From: Axinella damicornis
Taxonomy: Eukaryota; Porifera; Demospongiae; Axinellida; Axinellidae
Direction: 5' to 3'
Length of the DNA: 64,000 nt
Assembly (NCBI GenBank): GCA_963931865.1
Contig: OZ007518.1
Location: forward strand, 6,254,570 to 6,318,569
In this document: one piece after another, positions 9,981 to 22,062 of the stretch
Layout of the letters: each line of letters begins with the position of its first letter
Numbering within the stretch: the first letter of the stretch is position 1
Position numbers and translations under genes: made by a program
The notes under the pieces: generated by a model
The model's database searches: none
Told to the model about the DNA's origin: nothing
Seen by the model: the letters and a program-made list of their open reading frames with translations, nothing else

Positions 9981-11820
9981 CAAGCATCCATTGCCTCAGC
10001 CATATCACTATAGGCAGAGGGTGGGCTTCAAATAATTGAGTTCAGATAATCAAATTTAATGCATTTTGATGTACCTCTGGTCACATTGCCATGAATGTAT
10101 ATGAAATTCCTAGGAAAAGATGCTGCAAACCGTGAAAATAGCCATGAAAATCGCGTCATAGGATTTCATCACATATGAAAATCCAAGAAAAATGATCTCA
10201 GTTCTCACAACCTACGAAAATGGTATGATATTAGAGCTATGAAAAATACATGAGTAACAACCTATAGCTCTGTATTGCCACTACTGCTGGGTGCCTTGGC
10301 GTGAGGCTTCTAAGCTTGCAGCGTAGGCAGGGATCTCAGCTGGAACTTGTACAATTAGCTGTACATACTGGTACATGTACACGCGAAATTGAGTTGCTGT
10401 GTGTTTGTACAGGAGAAGCTACTATACAGGAAACACTTTGCCAATGCCATGCACAGAAGGACCTATCAAACAGAGCAAGGCTGGCAAAGGAGAGAGGTCA
10501 CATTGAATTGCTCGATTATTGCTGCTGGTTTCCAGCCCTCCTAACTGCGCTGCACTGGCCCATCTAGCACTTAAACATAAAATGCAGTCCTAACGACTAC
10601 CGTACAGCGCTTAAATTTCGTGGGTCTGAATTTTGCAAATTACACCTGTACAGGTCTTCGCGAATTTTTTTCAACGAACATTTTGACACGTGTTGTGCAC
10701 CTACAGGTACGTGCATGGACAGTATTCTAACGTACGTGCACGACGGGTAGCTTGACGGCTCTGTTTGTGTACTTCAACAGGAAGGACTGTAGTCAAAGTG
10801 TAAGCTTCCAGGTCCACATGGAGAGGTACATGTACCATCATGTGTGATATATGCCATTGCTGAAGCTGCCAGCTCAATCCGGCACGGTGAAGATCAGAGG
10901 AACACCCAGATATCTGAACATCTGTTTGTTCCAAGGCTAAATGCTAGGGTAGCTTTCAGCTTCATTGAGGTCCAAGACCCTTCTACAAGTAAACCAGGAC
11001 AGCTTACAAATGTACCTTGTGAACCATGTGTGCAGCTGATCGGTTTGACTGTCTGTCAGTCTACCCGGAGGTGTCTGTCTGTCAGTCTACCCGGAGGCAT
11101 AATATCACAGGCTCTCACCTTTTCTCTCAATTTTGTTTGAGCTTGGGAGAGCCTGGGAACGCGGCTAGGTCTGGGTTAGCTACTCAGTGACCTTGCAACC
11201 AGAAAGTTGCACACATGAATATAATTATGTGGTGAAACTTCATTACAGGAAGCCTGGCCACATATTTCATAATCACATTTCCCAAAGCAATTCATTGGGA
11301 TGGGCTACCTTTTTTAACCTTAACCTAATAACCTAATAATAATAATGAATAGTAACCTTTGAACCACAAAAGCACTCTAAAGCTACATAAGGTACACCCT
11401 GTGCCATTTGCTGAGTCTTGTTGCCTGGTGAATGATGCAGGGTTCATATGGGGGGGGACACAGCTCACTCACCCAGCAACTCTTTAAAAAAGCACTGAAA
11501 TATCCCAGATACTCTGCCATTTTCGGTGGAGATAGAGGTACATGCTCTTATAATAACCTGCAGCTATGGTATGTATGCAACCCAACCCAAACCATCTCCA
11601 GCGTGGATCACTTCTGCATGTGATCTGCACTTGGGTCTGGGGCCAAGACAAGCCCCCCGCCCCTAAACAATTTTCGAAGTGTTGACATGGTATGACATGC
11701 ATGCCGCGTAAATAATTAATGTTTGACTACTTGGCAATGGATTCTGATCACATCGTCGTGATAGCTAGCATGCACTGTCCTCACCATACAATGTTGGTCC
11801 TGATACTCACCTTGGTGATG
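9981..11820. other. No gene recognised
   Basis: Positions 10090-10260 hold repeated GAAAAT/CATGAAAA motifs. A 22-bp unit (TGTCTGTCAGTCTACCCGGA) is tandemly duplicated at 11048-11098. A solitary GCCTGGGAACGCGGCTA end is at 11149. The 88- and 98-codon frames at 10301-10567 and 10844-11140 match nothing I know. Confidence 0.45.
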
Positions 11821-11823
11821 GAG

Positions 11824-12033
11824 CTACAAGCGCTTTGCAGTGCGGTCTGCCACCATTGCTCGATCGCTCTCGTCGAAGTTCATTGCCAGTACAGCTCTTA
11901 TGAAGGCCCCACAAAGATTCAGACCATACAGGTATGATCGCTGTCGTTCACTGATGCTCACATGCCGAAACTCACCATGCTGTTGAAGTTGTGAGCGCTG
12001 TAATAAGTTCTTGTCTTCCCTTTGGCCGCCATT
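11824..12033 (-). CDS. Possible exon(s) of an unrecognised gene
   Basis: On the minus strand an ATG at 12033 opens MAAKGKTRTYYSAHNFNSM, followed by a good GTGAGT donor near 11975. Another open frame through the same DNA gives ISERQRSYLYGLNLCGAF...AMNFDESDRAMVADRTAKRL and stops at about 11824. The two frames differ and a splice could join either. The composition looks coding, but no family is recognised and the exon structure is not settled. Confidence 0.25.
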   Translation of the reverse strand, partial: NGGQREDKNLLQRSQLQQHGEFRHVSISERQRSYLYGLNLCGAFIRAVLAMNFDESDRAMVADRTAKRL

Positions 12034-14525
12034 GCTAGCAATCGGCTGAGCATGGTGGTTGCCATGTGGCATGTGCGTTAATTGGAATGAGTCGCAATAC
12101 CTAGCTTGCGCTACCAGCAAGCTGCAACCGGTTGCAATGGCTGCAGCTACCAGGAGTGTGGTTGCTCCTCAATGATTGATGCTCAAAATCAGAATGGTCA
12201 CATGTGACTGTGAAAGGCATGAAGCCAACAAAAAGATAATAGGAGGAACAGATTGATATCCCACTTTGACAAGCAGAGATGCACAACATGCAAAGGCATC
12301 GCTTTACCCTGCTTTGCACATGCGCAGGGTAGGATATGAAAAAAATATTCATCACCAGCTAACGACTGAAAAATATTCACAGCTGCAGGGTTTTATACAC
12401 ATTTTATTCGGGATGGCGAGCAAATCATTTCTAGTGAGTTTGCCATGGGGACAGAAATTGATCTGTAAGGTTGGCTTCTGGGTCTGTAGCTAAAGGCTGG
12501 AAATCTGAATGAAATAATGAGACTCACCAGTCCTGCTGTCTGTTGCAAAGCTGATCTCCTGACCGACAGGGTCCTGCGGAGGGCCCAGAAGGGAGTAGTG
12601 TGGGTGCAGTACAGTAATCCTGCTCCATGCGCTCACACAGCATGCACATGCAGTTACAGACTAGACTACATGATCGAATGTGTCCGATCAATTTTGTTTG
12701 TTATTGTCGCATAATTAGACATTTCGGTACAACCCTGCTAAATTATGGTGGCGTGGTCGTGCTAACGCATGTAACGGAGCAGCAAGACTATGACTACATT
12801 ATCGACCCAGGCTACGATGGCGGATGGTAAGTCAAAGCCTGTTATGTACTTGCCTGGAATCACACAACTTCGAGCCACCTCTTGGAGGGAGAGTAGTCTG
12901 TTCCCAGACCAATTTTCGCAGACGAAAAACGGTCTGGGGACGAGACTAGAGGGAGAGGGCGTGGCTCATTTAAGAAGCGGGCCTTGTTCAGTGGGAATAG
13001 AATCTCTGCAGAGTGAGAGCAGTGCATGTTTTTTAGTCTGGAAGGGAAATTGCCCCAGAAGAAATCTGACACAATGAACCATTCTGCATGCCGCAGTCTT
13101 AGACTAATGGACATTCCACTTATTTGTTGCATATTAGTTTCTCACCAGGGACTTTCCAAGAATAGTATGCGGGCGGGCGGACATTACCATTTTGCCATTA
13201 TAATATCAGATTAGTGTTCAACAGGAAATCCGCTATATAAACTCTACTTTGCAGACCTATGGTAGTTAACTAACCGTGAAGTCGCCAAGGCACCAGCGTT
13301 TTGCGAGCTGTCTTTCTGTAGATGGTGAAGTTCAACCTCTCCATTACTCGATCTGTGAGCACTGTCTCGAGGTAGAGTCCAAGGTGTGTGCATGTGCAGT
13401 AAGAAATGATGGCAGTTTCATGCGGGGGTAATATTTCATGCGGGCGGGGGATGAGAAACTAACGTTCAACAAATAGTGGCCTAAACATTGAGGTAAATCA
13501 TTTCTCATGAGCAAGTCTCTACATCCTTTGGGCAGGGGCCTGCCATGGAAGCGAGGCTAAGCACAGCTAAATATGTAGGTTGGGTGTGGTTAGTGCAGGG
13601 TTAGAGCTAAAACACGGACTCCAAAGGTAAGTCGTAGTAATAGCCAAACCTCTGAAGTGGATATGGTTGCTTCCTCTCTACCTTTAGGTGGACACACCCA
13701 CCCTGCTGAACGAGGGTCTTCCTCATGCCATCCCTGGTTTGGAGGAGGTGAAAGTGGAGACCTGCAGCTGAGAATTCCAGGACCCAATTCAGCTTGTGCA
13801 GTGTAGGCCAGCATACGTATTTGCTAAGAGATTTTACTATTCAAGTCATGTTTCCTATAAACAGGAAAATTGACCGTGGGGGTTAGTTGTTGTCTGCTCC
13901 AGAACGGATTTGGTTCATACGTAGCACTTACCGTGAATACCACATTAGTTTTCCATTCATGGCAGGACTATCAGGTTAAAATTTTAGATTAATTCCTAAA
14001 TCACTTGCCGGCCACCTTGCAGCATAGTAATAGAGCAAGCCATTGACAAAATTGATTCTAAGGTGAGAATCTTGTTAACAAAAGCAACGAAGGAAGTAGC
14101 TACAAGGACCTCTGACAAACCTGCTGAGTGATTTCCAACAAGTAATAACTCGCCCACCAAAACTAGGACTGAGTGAGCCGGTCCAACAACAGATTGGACC
14201 AGGACTCACGTTCCCACCTTGTTCCGTGTAACATCAGGTTAGGCCTTCAGTATTTCTCTTGTAGTGCTTTTGTATTACTAGGAACATCTTGGGTTGTCAT
14301 GGTGATGCTGTGCAGAATGTAGGAAGTCACAATCACCCGCTCCTATAATTTTAAGAAGGGCAACAACACGTGTGTGTGTGTGTGTACAATGACAAGCATG
14401 TAGCAAGACACAGTGGGCACTCCTGTGTCTCAGAGTGATCGCATGCCAATGATCCCTCTCTGATGAAAATATGACATTGTATTACTTCCGAACTGTTTCT
14501 GCCATAAAACAGCTGTCACTTGTAT

Positions 14526-14565
<40 letters not shown>
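12034..14565. other. No gene recognised; scattered candidate exons
   Basis: Two short open segments with acceptors, 13322-13380 (DGEVQPLHYSICEHCLEVESK before GTGTGT) and 13688-13771 (VDTPTLLNEGLPHAIPGLEE... ending in a stop), could be exons of a plus-strand gene I cannot name. No F-box exon for the downstream beta-TrCP relic was found. A short GT run is at 14370. Confidence 0.35.
12894..12949. mobile_element. 56-bp TAGTCT-type micro-element
   Basis: TAGTCTGTTCCCAGACC at one end and GGTCTGGGGACGAGACTA plus one base at the other. The 8-bp duplication AGGGAGAG is at 12886-12893 and 12950-12957. Almost the entire element is inverted repeat. Confidence 0.75.

Positions 14566-14566
<1 letters not shown>
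14525..14566. repeat. (AC)n microsatellite
   Basis: About 20 AC units directly followed by the 40-bp purine-rich tandem repeat. Confidence 0.95.
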
Positions 14567-14567
<1 letters not shown>

Positions 14568-14685
14568 GTGGAGAGAGAGGGAGGAAGAAAGGAAGGAGGT
14601 GGCAGGGGTGGAGAGAGAGGGAGGAAGAAAGGAAGGAGGTGGCAAGGGTGGAGAGAGAGGGAGGAACGGGGGAGAGTGGGAAGAA
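14566..14685 (+). repeat. 40-bp purine-rich tandem repeat, three copies
   Basis: Copies start at 14566, 14606 and 14646 with the unit GGGTGGAGAGAGAGGGAGGA followed by AGAAAGGAAGGAGGTGGCA. The copies are almost identical. The purine-only strand continues to about 14860. A 199-codon minus-strand ORF over this region is a compositional artefact. Confidence 0.9.
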
Positions 14686-14890
14686 GAAGAAGGAAGGGGT
14701 GCATGGGAGCAATGGAGGTGGAACTTGAGGTGAGAGGGAAGGAAGATGGAAGAGGGCGAGGGACGGAGAGGAGGAGGAGGAGTAGATGTAGAGAGGAGGA
14801 GGAAGAGAAGATGTAGAGAGAGAGGGCAGAGCATGGGGGAGATTAAGTGGGGAATGAAGTGGGTTGGGAGGAAAAAATGGTTTATGGTAT

Positions 14891-14921
<31 letters not shown>
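14891..14921 (+). repeat. 31-nt poly-G run
   Basis: A G homopolymer about 50 bp upstream of the first beta-TrCP-like acceptor, within purine-rich DNA. Confidence 0.9.
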
Positions 14922-14922
<1 letters not shown>

Positions 14923-15321
14923 GGAGCATAGTACTGAGTAACCTGAAGCATAAGCGTGATTCTTGCCAACAGAATTTGCAGTTGAACTGGAGGAGCGGAC
15001 ATCACACGCTGACCTGTATTGAGTGCCACAGTAAGAATGACAATGGAGTCTTATGCCTCCAGTATGACAATGAAAAGATAGTCAGCGGACACCGGGACAG
15101 CACCATCAAGGTATGTGTGTGCACTGCATTGTGTGTGTTGTTTACACAGTTGTGCAGTTTAGTTTGTGTGTGAGTAGAATACTGTTCAGGTGTGTTTATA
15201 AGATGTGTTTATAAGATGTGTTTATCAGATCATAATAGATGGGTCTGTTGATTTTGCCTAGTGAAATTGTTGATTCTGTTTCAGTATTTAATTATCATTA
15301 TGTGATTAGAAGATAATTAAC

Positions 15322-15405
15322 CCTATCAGCCGGTCAAACAGTTAAAGTGCTGGCCTGTGGATCTAGAGGTCCCAGGTTCTGGCTCCACTAAGTGAATTTC
15401 TTTGT
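15322..15405 (+). repeat. tRNA-like SINE fragment
   Basis: GCCGGTCAAACAGTTAAAGT resembles an A-box region, and CCAGGTTCTGGCTCC resembles a B-box (GGTTCRANNCC). It lies in a beta-TrCP relic intron. It is too diverged to fold as a tRNA. Confidence 0.4.
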
Positions 15406-15753
15406 TCTGGTTGAACTCAGCTCAATCCACAAAACTGAGGAGAAGTGTTACGACCTGAACAAAACAAATCTGCTTCAAGTCTGATGTTGGGTTTACAGCA
15501 ATTGGGTTAATGTTCTGCTACCTAGGTAGCACCGTATACTGTATATATAGAGAGGGATATGTAGTCAGGAGAGGTGTAATCTGTAGTATGATATTTTGAC
15601 AACTTACCTTGACCTCCCCGTTCACTCACCACAGATCTGGGACCATAAATCTCTGAGCTGCAACACAGTGCTACGGGGTCACACTGGGTGGGTGAGGTGC
15701 CTGCAGTAGAGTCATCATCACTGGATCAGATGATGCCACCATCAGGTACAGTG

Positions 15754-15756
<3 letters not shown>

Positions 15757-15812
<56 letters not shown>

Positions 15813-15842
15813 ACACACGTTAAAATCTTAATGTATTGATAC
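15757..15842. repeat. (AC)n with the same tail as 9157-9210
   Basis: About 25 AC units followed by GTTAAAATCTTAATGTATTG. The shared tail shows a dispersed repeat carrying the microsatellite. It occupies the place where a beta-TrCP propeller exon is missing. Confidence 0.75.
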
Positions 15843-16817
15843 ATATGACAGCACTTCGTCATGAACAGAAAAGAGAGCAGTCTTCAGTAGCTCTATGATG
15901 GTCTGTCTTATGTTTATATGGACTACTGAACATGATTGTGTGGTCTCACGTGAAGGGATCATGTTCCGGGTGTTCTGCTCTGCAATCTGATTGGTGCCTC
16001 CAAAATGTGTGTTGCAATAGTTGACAGAAATTATACACAAGTAATACCAACCCTCCTTTTCGATTGTTCATATATGTATGAGGCCTGGGAACCAGGCTAC
16101 CTTGGAGGAGTGGTCCCAATATCACATACAGCCCTTAAAGTACCGTTGTACCGTTGCACGTGGCATCAGAATGCATGAACACTACCATGTTTCAACATTT
16201 CATTTTGTGTATGATGCGAAATTCATGACCATTTAGGCCGTGAAATTTAAGAGCTATAGCTATGTGCTGAGCACTGGTCTGCTCAGGGTTCTTTTGAGCA
16301 TCATGGGTAATGTGTATGTGTGTGCTCTGTCAGCACAGTTGAGTCTCACACTGTAGTCCAATCAGTGACCAGGGCACATGGTGAATAGCCATTTCAACAG
16401 TGATGCACAGATTGAGGCTGTTTATTGTGCCTGAACCGCTCTCATCTTGTGTACCGTCAATGTTCCACTACACACACATGTACAGGATCACACCGTTGCG
16501 GTCTGGGACGTGATTTCTCCCATGGACATTATTCTGAGGAAGGTGTTGAAGGGACACAAGAAACCTGTCTATACAGTTGACTTTGATGAAAAGTATATCG
16601 TGTCAGGATCTTTAGACCGCACTATCAAGGTACATATGTGTGGTAGCCTGGTAGGATGGGGGAGGAGTGGGGGAGAGAGGGAGCGGACAGAGGGGGAGGT
16701 CGGGAAAGGGAGGAGACGGACGAGGGGGAGCTTGTGTTAAGTTATAAATGCTAATTTCTTACCCTGATGAATTGCATGTTGCATTGAGTTTGATGATGTC
16801 ATGTCTGTTGAGAGGGT

Positions 16818-16838
16818 GGGGGGGGGGGGGGGGGGGGG
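16818..16838 (+). repeat. 21-nt poly-G run
   Basis: A G homopolymer in the intron between beta-TrCP-like exons at 16629 and 16929. Confidence 0.9.
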
Positions 16839-17262
16839 ATAACTATGCTAGATAAACAGTCACCACAGGTATCAGAATGCAAATTCCTTGATTCATGTTC
16901 ATTCCTCTTCCCTCTTCTCTGTACGTAGATCTGGCGAACCTCTACCTGTGATTTGGTCCACACTCTGCGTGGTCACGGGGGAGGAGTGTATTGTCTACAG
17001 TACAGGGGCAGCCACGTCGTCAATGGGTCTTACGATCGTACCATCAGGTCTGTTCTTGGTTAACCACCTGTTAGAATTTTGAAAGGGTAGCAGGTTTAGT
17101 GTGCTGAATCTTCCTGCTTTGAATGGTTTCTAGTGGACCAACAATTTTAAAGCCTTGTATGTCTGCTGAGCCCAAATGTATTCTGCTTCTCCTTTCCAGA
17201 ATATGGGGCATTGAGCATGGAGCTCGTTTGAAGATACTGAAGGGGCACAGTTCATCTGTCAG

Positions 17263-18717
17263 GTAAATTACATGTCCACTTGTGTGGATAGGGATGCATT
17301 CGATCGACACATTCTGCATGTGCTTCCTTTAGATATTCCTGTGTAGATTCCAAATGGATGACTTGTAGCAGCTCTTGTTGGGACAGCGTTCTCTCGCCCT
17401 TGTCGCATATGAGATGTTTCAGTTCTTGGCTTCTCTATTGCCTTCACTGTGCCAGGACAACTTATAATTAGCCAGCCTCAAACTAAGTGTTCCTCTGTAT
17501 GTATGCAAGTAGCTGGACAGCTCAGCACAATCCACACTGGCCTATAATGTATACCTGCGTTCTGGCTAAAGTGATATACCATGATGCATGATTTCTATCT
17601 TCAATGGTTATGACGTAGTTCATGTGCAGACATGTTTTGAATGTAGCTAGGTTGCTTTTATGCAAGCAAGCGTCACTTGTTCGGAAACTTAGGTACATAC
17701 AAAGTCATGACCGGCTCTTCAGAAGAAACATTCCATTGCAGCAAAGCTGCACTGCAAACACATGTCAGAAAGCGTTCTGAATCTTGAAATCAATTTTAAC
17801 ATACCTTAATTCCTCCTCTCCCATATGCTCACTCTCTCCCCTCCTCCTTCCCTCCCCTCAGTTGATCTGCCCCCCACAACTTCTCCCTACTTAGCTGGTT
17901 GGTGACAAGAGTCCCTTATACTAGCCTTTATCCCACCTGCCATCCGAACTGCCATTGAATGGTAATGAACATATATAGAAATGGCTAAATCACTCCATCC
18001 GGCAGGCAGATATACACCACACTGCAATTCCCTCGTCTCATACGTCCGTATACAGTCTCCCGCTAGTATGCCCACTTCAAATAAATATGCCCTTCTCAAC
18101 CCCAAGTTCCTATTATAGGTTAGTTTGTCGTCTCATACGTCCGTAGGCTCCCGCTAGTATGCCCAAACATGCCCTTCCCAACCCCCAAGTTCCTACATAC
18201 GGTAGTTTGGCTAATTTTATTGCCCCTGGTGAGCGTCTTATAGAATATCTCAGCTCAGCTACACGCACACTGTATAATTTAATACGTACTGTAGTTCAGT
18301 CAATGAATACTTTGCAAAAAACCGGCTTGAATTAATCCCGGTGAACAAACTTATAAGGCTGTCATAGTGTTCCCCCTATGTAGACGTAGACACACTAGCC
18401 AGTCTTCCCTTCATCTCCAGTCATCAATGACGATGCAAGTTATCCCACTGCCAATCTAGTACCAGCAGACTCAGAAAATGTTGCTGTTCTTCCAGATAGC
18501 TATGTACAGCAAACTCATTTTTCAATGTCGCCACATCCTCGCATTTTTGGGGACATATAGTCAAGACTAAATGACGTCTCCTCCCCTTTTTACAATGTAG
18601 ACTCAAAGTAGTGTACTAATGGGGGTGGGAGAGTACGGTAGTTGACCACCTTGATCGATCAAGAATGAACCCGTGAAGAGTGTGGTTGATTGTCTGTCTC
18701 AATCTTTTCTGCTGCAG
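17263..18717. other. Long intron-like interval of the beta-TrCP relic
   Basis: A 48-bp near-repeat (TCTCATACGTCCGTA...CTCCCGCTAGTATGCCC) occurs at 18033-18072 and 18130-18162. Otherwise nothing is recognised. Confidence 0.5.
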
Positions 18718-19021
18718 GTGTATCAGATTTGATGACAGGAGAATTGTCAGTGGCAGCTATGATTGGTAAGTGGAGTAAGAATGTGGTGGGAAATATTCAG
18801 AATTATTGTCTCGTGCCCAGACCCTCCCACTCGTGTGAAAAAAGGGTCTGTTGATCTGACTGACACATCTTGTCACAAAGTGGATGTTGTACTGTAATGA
18901 GGGTTACTGTATTTACGCTAATAAAACAGTACATCTAATCTAGGGTTGAAATTCTCAATTCTGGAATTTCCACTAATCCAATTAAAGACACTAATTATTC
19001 TCTGTGATTCCAATGTAGCAA

Positions 19022-19692
19022 GGCAAGTTATAAAAGCCGGAACGGGAAACGAAACAAAACGAAACGAAACGAAACCGGAAACCACACCCTCCTTCGCGCA
19101 TGCGAAGATTTCTAAGCTATCCTTGTGTGCGTTCTGCTCCTTCAAAATGTCGCTTTCGAAGTTTGCATCTACATCTTCCTCTAGTGATTCTGATCTTGAA
19201 TTGTTGCGTGAAACGGAAGAGGGCCAGAAAGAGGCTTTTTTCGTCACAGGCGCAAAGGAAGTAGCTACTATCTACCATCTACCACCTCTAGTAAACCTGT
19301 AAGTTAGTTCAAAAACTGGAGAGGAGCCTGGGAACGAGGCTAGTTTCGCATACGACGACTGTCAGTACTACGCGTATGTGGTTAATGCATGACTTCGACC
19401 CCGCGCCCGATAGATCACAGTCTCGAGGATGGTTGTGCATGCCGTGGTCTCAGTATGTGCTAACTGTGAATAAGTCGGCCTTCTCACCCCAGCGTTTGTC
19501 GCTTGCAGTACAAACGCGGGGAAGGCGTTAGTACTGCGACAAACCGTAGCTGGGGTGAGAAGGTCTGGGAACGAGGCTATAGTATAGTGCTGTTGCAGTG
19601 AGAAACAATGCATGTGTTCATTGTAGGGCGTGGTTTCCGGTTTCGTTTCGTTTTGTTTCGTTTCGTTTCCGTTCCGGCTTTTATAACTTGCC
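19022..19692. mobile_element. Mutator-like (MULE-type) element with long terminal inverted repeats
   Basis: Long inverted ends of about 65 bp start GGCAAGTTATAAAAGCCGG and run into (GAAAC)n / (GTTTC)n. The perfect 9-bp direct repeat ATGTAGCAA is at 19013-19021 and 19693-19701. A 9-bp duplication plus long inverted ends is typical of Mutator-like elements. The interior has an open frame on plus (19146-19302, MSLSKFASTSSSSDSDLELL...) with no transposase signature, and a nested TAGCCTCG-type sequence at 19325-19580. Confidence 0.7.
19325..19580. mobile_element. TAGCCTCG-family sequences nested in the Mutator-like element
   Basis: GCCTGGGAACGAGGCTA ends occur at 19326-19342 and 19565-19579. Between 19477 and 19563, TTCTCACCCCAGCGTTTGTC pairs with a complementary arm. 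Related sequence is at 44497, 45145, 51057-51450 and 52222-52320. Confidence 0.6.
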
Positions 19693-19788
19693 ATGTAGCA
19701 ATACCAGGAAATGTACTTATCCAAACGACATGAGTTCCAAGTACGCATTTACAAAATACACTATTCATAGTCAGTCTGATCCAGTCCA

Positions 19789-20075
19789 AATGCAGTGCGT
19801 GGCATGGCAGTTGATGCCTATTTCCTGGAATACAACTGTCCTGCCGAAATGCAGCGAAATGCAGCGGCATGGCAGTGGGTATCCATTTCCTGGAATAGTG
19901 TAGTCACGAATGCTTCGAAATGCAGCGCATGGCAATGATGTCATGGCAGTAGACGCCCAGTTCCTGGAATAGTGCAGCTACAACAGTCACAAACGCTCGA
20001 AAGCTCAAAATGCAGTACGTGGGATGGCAGTTCGATGCCCATTTCCTGGAATAACAGCAGTCACAAATGACTTCT
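19789..20075 (+). repeat. Degenerate tandem repeat, four units
   Basis: Four units of 60-90 bp each start AATGCAG, carry GGCAGT and end with ATTTCCTGGAATA (or CAGTTCCTGGAATA). Starts are near 19789, 19857, 19919 and 20008. Confidence 0.7.
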
Positions 20076-20784
20076 CTCCAAACACAGAGTGAAAATTTCT
20101 ATCTATTACAATGGTCCATCCAATCTAGCGATACAAATTCATTTCCTGGAATTTCGACGATTCCAATCCTACGGTAGTGAATTTTGTTTTTATTTAGCAC
20201 CCTACAAGTTCAAAGGATTGGGTGTGCCAATATCTGGCATATGGCCCAGCTGTGACAGCAGCACACATCACGAAGCAACATCCAATCCAGTGCTTGCAAT
20301 AAATTTGTTATAGCATGGCAACATGGGCTGCATGCCATATATTGACACTGCTGAGGTAAAGCCCCTAAGGATTTACGTCACAGCAGTGCCAATAACACAT
20401 ACAGCCCTTGTTGCCATACATGTGCTATAACTAATATTTATAGGTGTGAATGCCGATATTCAAACATGCATATTAAATTTATATTGCTTGTTCATGTGAT
20501 GGTTGGAGGGGCATCAGCTCCAATATATTGCACATGAAAGTTCCAGAAGTTGTTGCCATTCAATTATCACGTAGTTTGGCTTGCACTCAGCATGACAATT
20601 ATGGGGAGCCAAATGAGTCAAAATTCCATTATCATTACTGCAGCTTTTGAGTGTATATATAGAACATCATACTTATAAATAGTATGTTCTATATAGTAAA
20701 TGGGAGGTCCTATATCATATTGGAGGTCTCCTATATCAAATAGGAGGTCTGATATCATATCGGACACCTAGCTCCTATATCAAA

Positions 20785-21352
20785 TACCGTATAGTGGGTT
20801 ATTTTCGTGGGGTGCCAATTTTCGTTATTTTAGTGACTCATCGACAAGTCACGAAATTTTCCACCCACGAAATTTTCAACCCATAATCGCGCTGTGCAAC
20901 ATGTAGCTACGTACCATCGTACGGCTCTTCGTAGCTGTACCAGCGTGACTGCATCCCGTTGACAGTGTCCTCAATTGACAGGATCCTCTATCACCAGCTG
21001 TCCCTCGCGTTGTGATCGAGATGACTGGACCCCGGCGACGAAAAACGAGGCCAGTAACTCAGCGATCAATATGGTTGCCATTCTCGTGTTAGCATGGTAG
21101 TTCTTCTCCAACACCGGGCCTCCCACACGTCTTTTACTGACGAAGTAGCGTCGCACTCACGCTTTACAGTGAAGCGCAATGTCGTTGAAACTCTACATGA
21201 TGTAGCTACTTCGGCCATCAACGTCATCCGCGTCGATAGCGATCGCGCGAACGCGGGTGCCACGAAAATTAGAACCACGAAAATTAATTCTGACGATCAT
21301 ATCCAGCATTTCACGAAAATTTCCACCCACGAAAATAACCCGCTATACGGTA
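20785..21352. mobile_element. 568-bp TA-flanked inverted-repeat element
   Basis: It begins TACCGTATAGTGGGTTATTT and ends with the complement, AAATAACCCGCTATACGGTA. TA at both edges suits a Tc1/mariner-like target site. It sits between two GGAGGTC arrays and so inserted into them. Internal CACGAAAATT motifs repeat. A 61-codon minus frame inside shows no transposase motif. Confidence 0.7.
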
Positions 21353-21704
21353 GGAGGTCTGATATCATATCGGACACCTCCTATATCATATTGGAGGTCC
21401 GATATCATATCAGACACCTCCTATATCATATAGGAGGTCCAATATAGTAAATAGGAGGTCCTATATCATATCATGTCGGACCAAATGAATCAAAATTCCA
21501 TTATCATTACTGCAGATTTTCAGTGTATATATAGAATATCGTACTTATAAATAGTATATTCTAGATCTATAGTAAATGGGAGGTCCTACGTATATCAAAT
21601 TGGAGGTCTCCTATATCAAATAGGTCTGATATCATATCAGACACCTCCTATATCATATCGGAGGTCTGATATCACATTGGACACCTCCTATATCATATCG
21701 GACC

Positions 21705-22062
21705 AAGTTATAGTTAGACTATGGCCTTGAGTGGTTTATGGGAAATAACCACGAGAGGCTGTTTATTTAGACCACGAGGCGCAGCCGAGTGGTCTAAATG
21801 AACAGCCTCGAGTGGTTATTTCCCATAAACCACGAAAGGGCATAGTCTAACTGGCTTAGACTATAGCTACCTGAATTAGAGATCCTTGCACGCTCCAACA
21901 CTCCAGAATGCGCTGAGCCATGGTCTAATTTCCATAAACGCTGAGTCATCATGCTCCAATTTCTATAAACCCACAGCTGTTGCACGGCTGCATGGCTTCA
22001 GAATATAAACCACAGGCGGCGCCCCATAGTTGCCTTTGATTTGTATGGCTGCTATAGTCTAA
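21705..22062 (-). mobile_element. 316-bp family element, copy B
   Basis: Reverse-oriented partner of 3596-3911. It has an expanded internal loop (GACCACGAGGCGCAGCCGAG). It lies between GGAGGTC arrays. Confidence 0.8.

Larger units (their letters stand above)
14973..18765 (+). pseudogene. BTRC: Beta-TrCP (F-box/WD40 E3 substrate receptor) relic, WD40 exons only
   Basis: Beta-TrCP recruits phosphodegron substrates to the SCF ubiquitin ligase through an N-terminal F-box and a seven-blade WD40 propeller. Six exons with AG/GT borders: 14973-15110 (NWRSGHHTLTCIECHS..., GVLCLQYDNEKIVSG), 15635-15745 (IWDHKSLSCNTVLRGHTG, RVIITGSDDATIR), 16486-16629 ([32 protein letters not shown]), 16929-17047 ([26 protein letters not shown]), 17200-17262 (IWGIEHGARLKILKGHSSSV) and 18718-18765 (CIRFDDRRIVSGSYDW). 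Defects: in exon 2 the Tyr-Asp-Glu codons after CLQ are deleted with a frameshift and a TAG near 15709; the exon for the third blade is absent between 15746 and 16485, now occupied by an AC-repeat element; the last blade and tail are not found after 18765; and no F-box is seen upstream. BTRC and its paralogue FBXW11 cannot be told apart here. Confidence 0.85.

Noticed and set aside
14430..15029. 199-codon proline/serine-rich frame on minus
   Set aside because: It is the translation of AC repeats, a purine-rich tandem repeat and a poly-G run.
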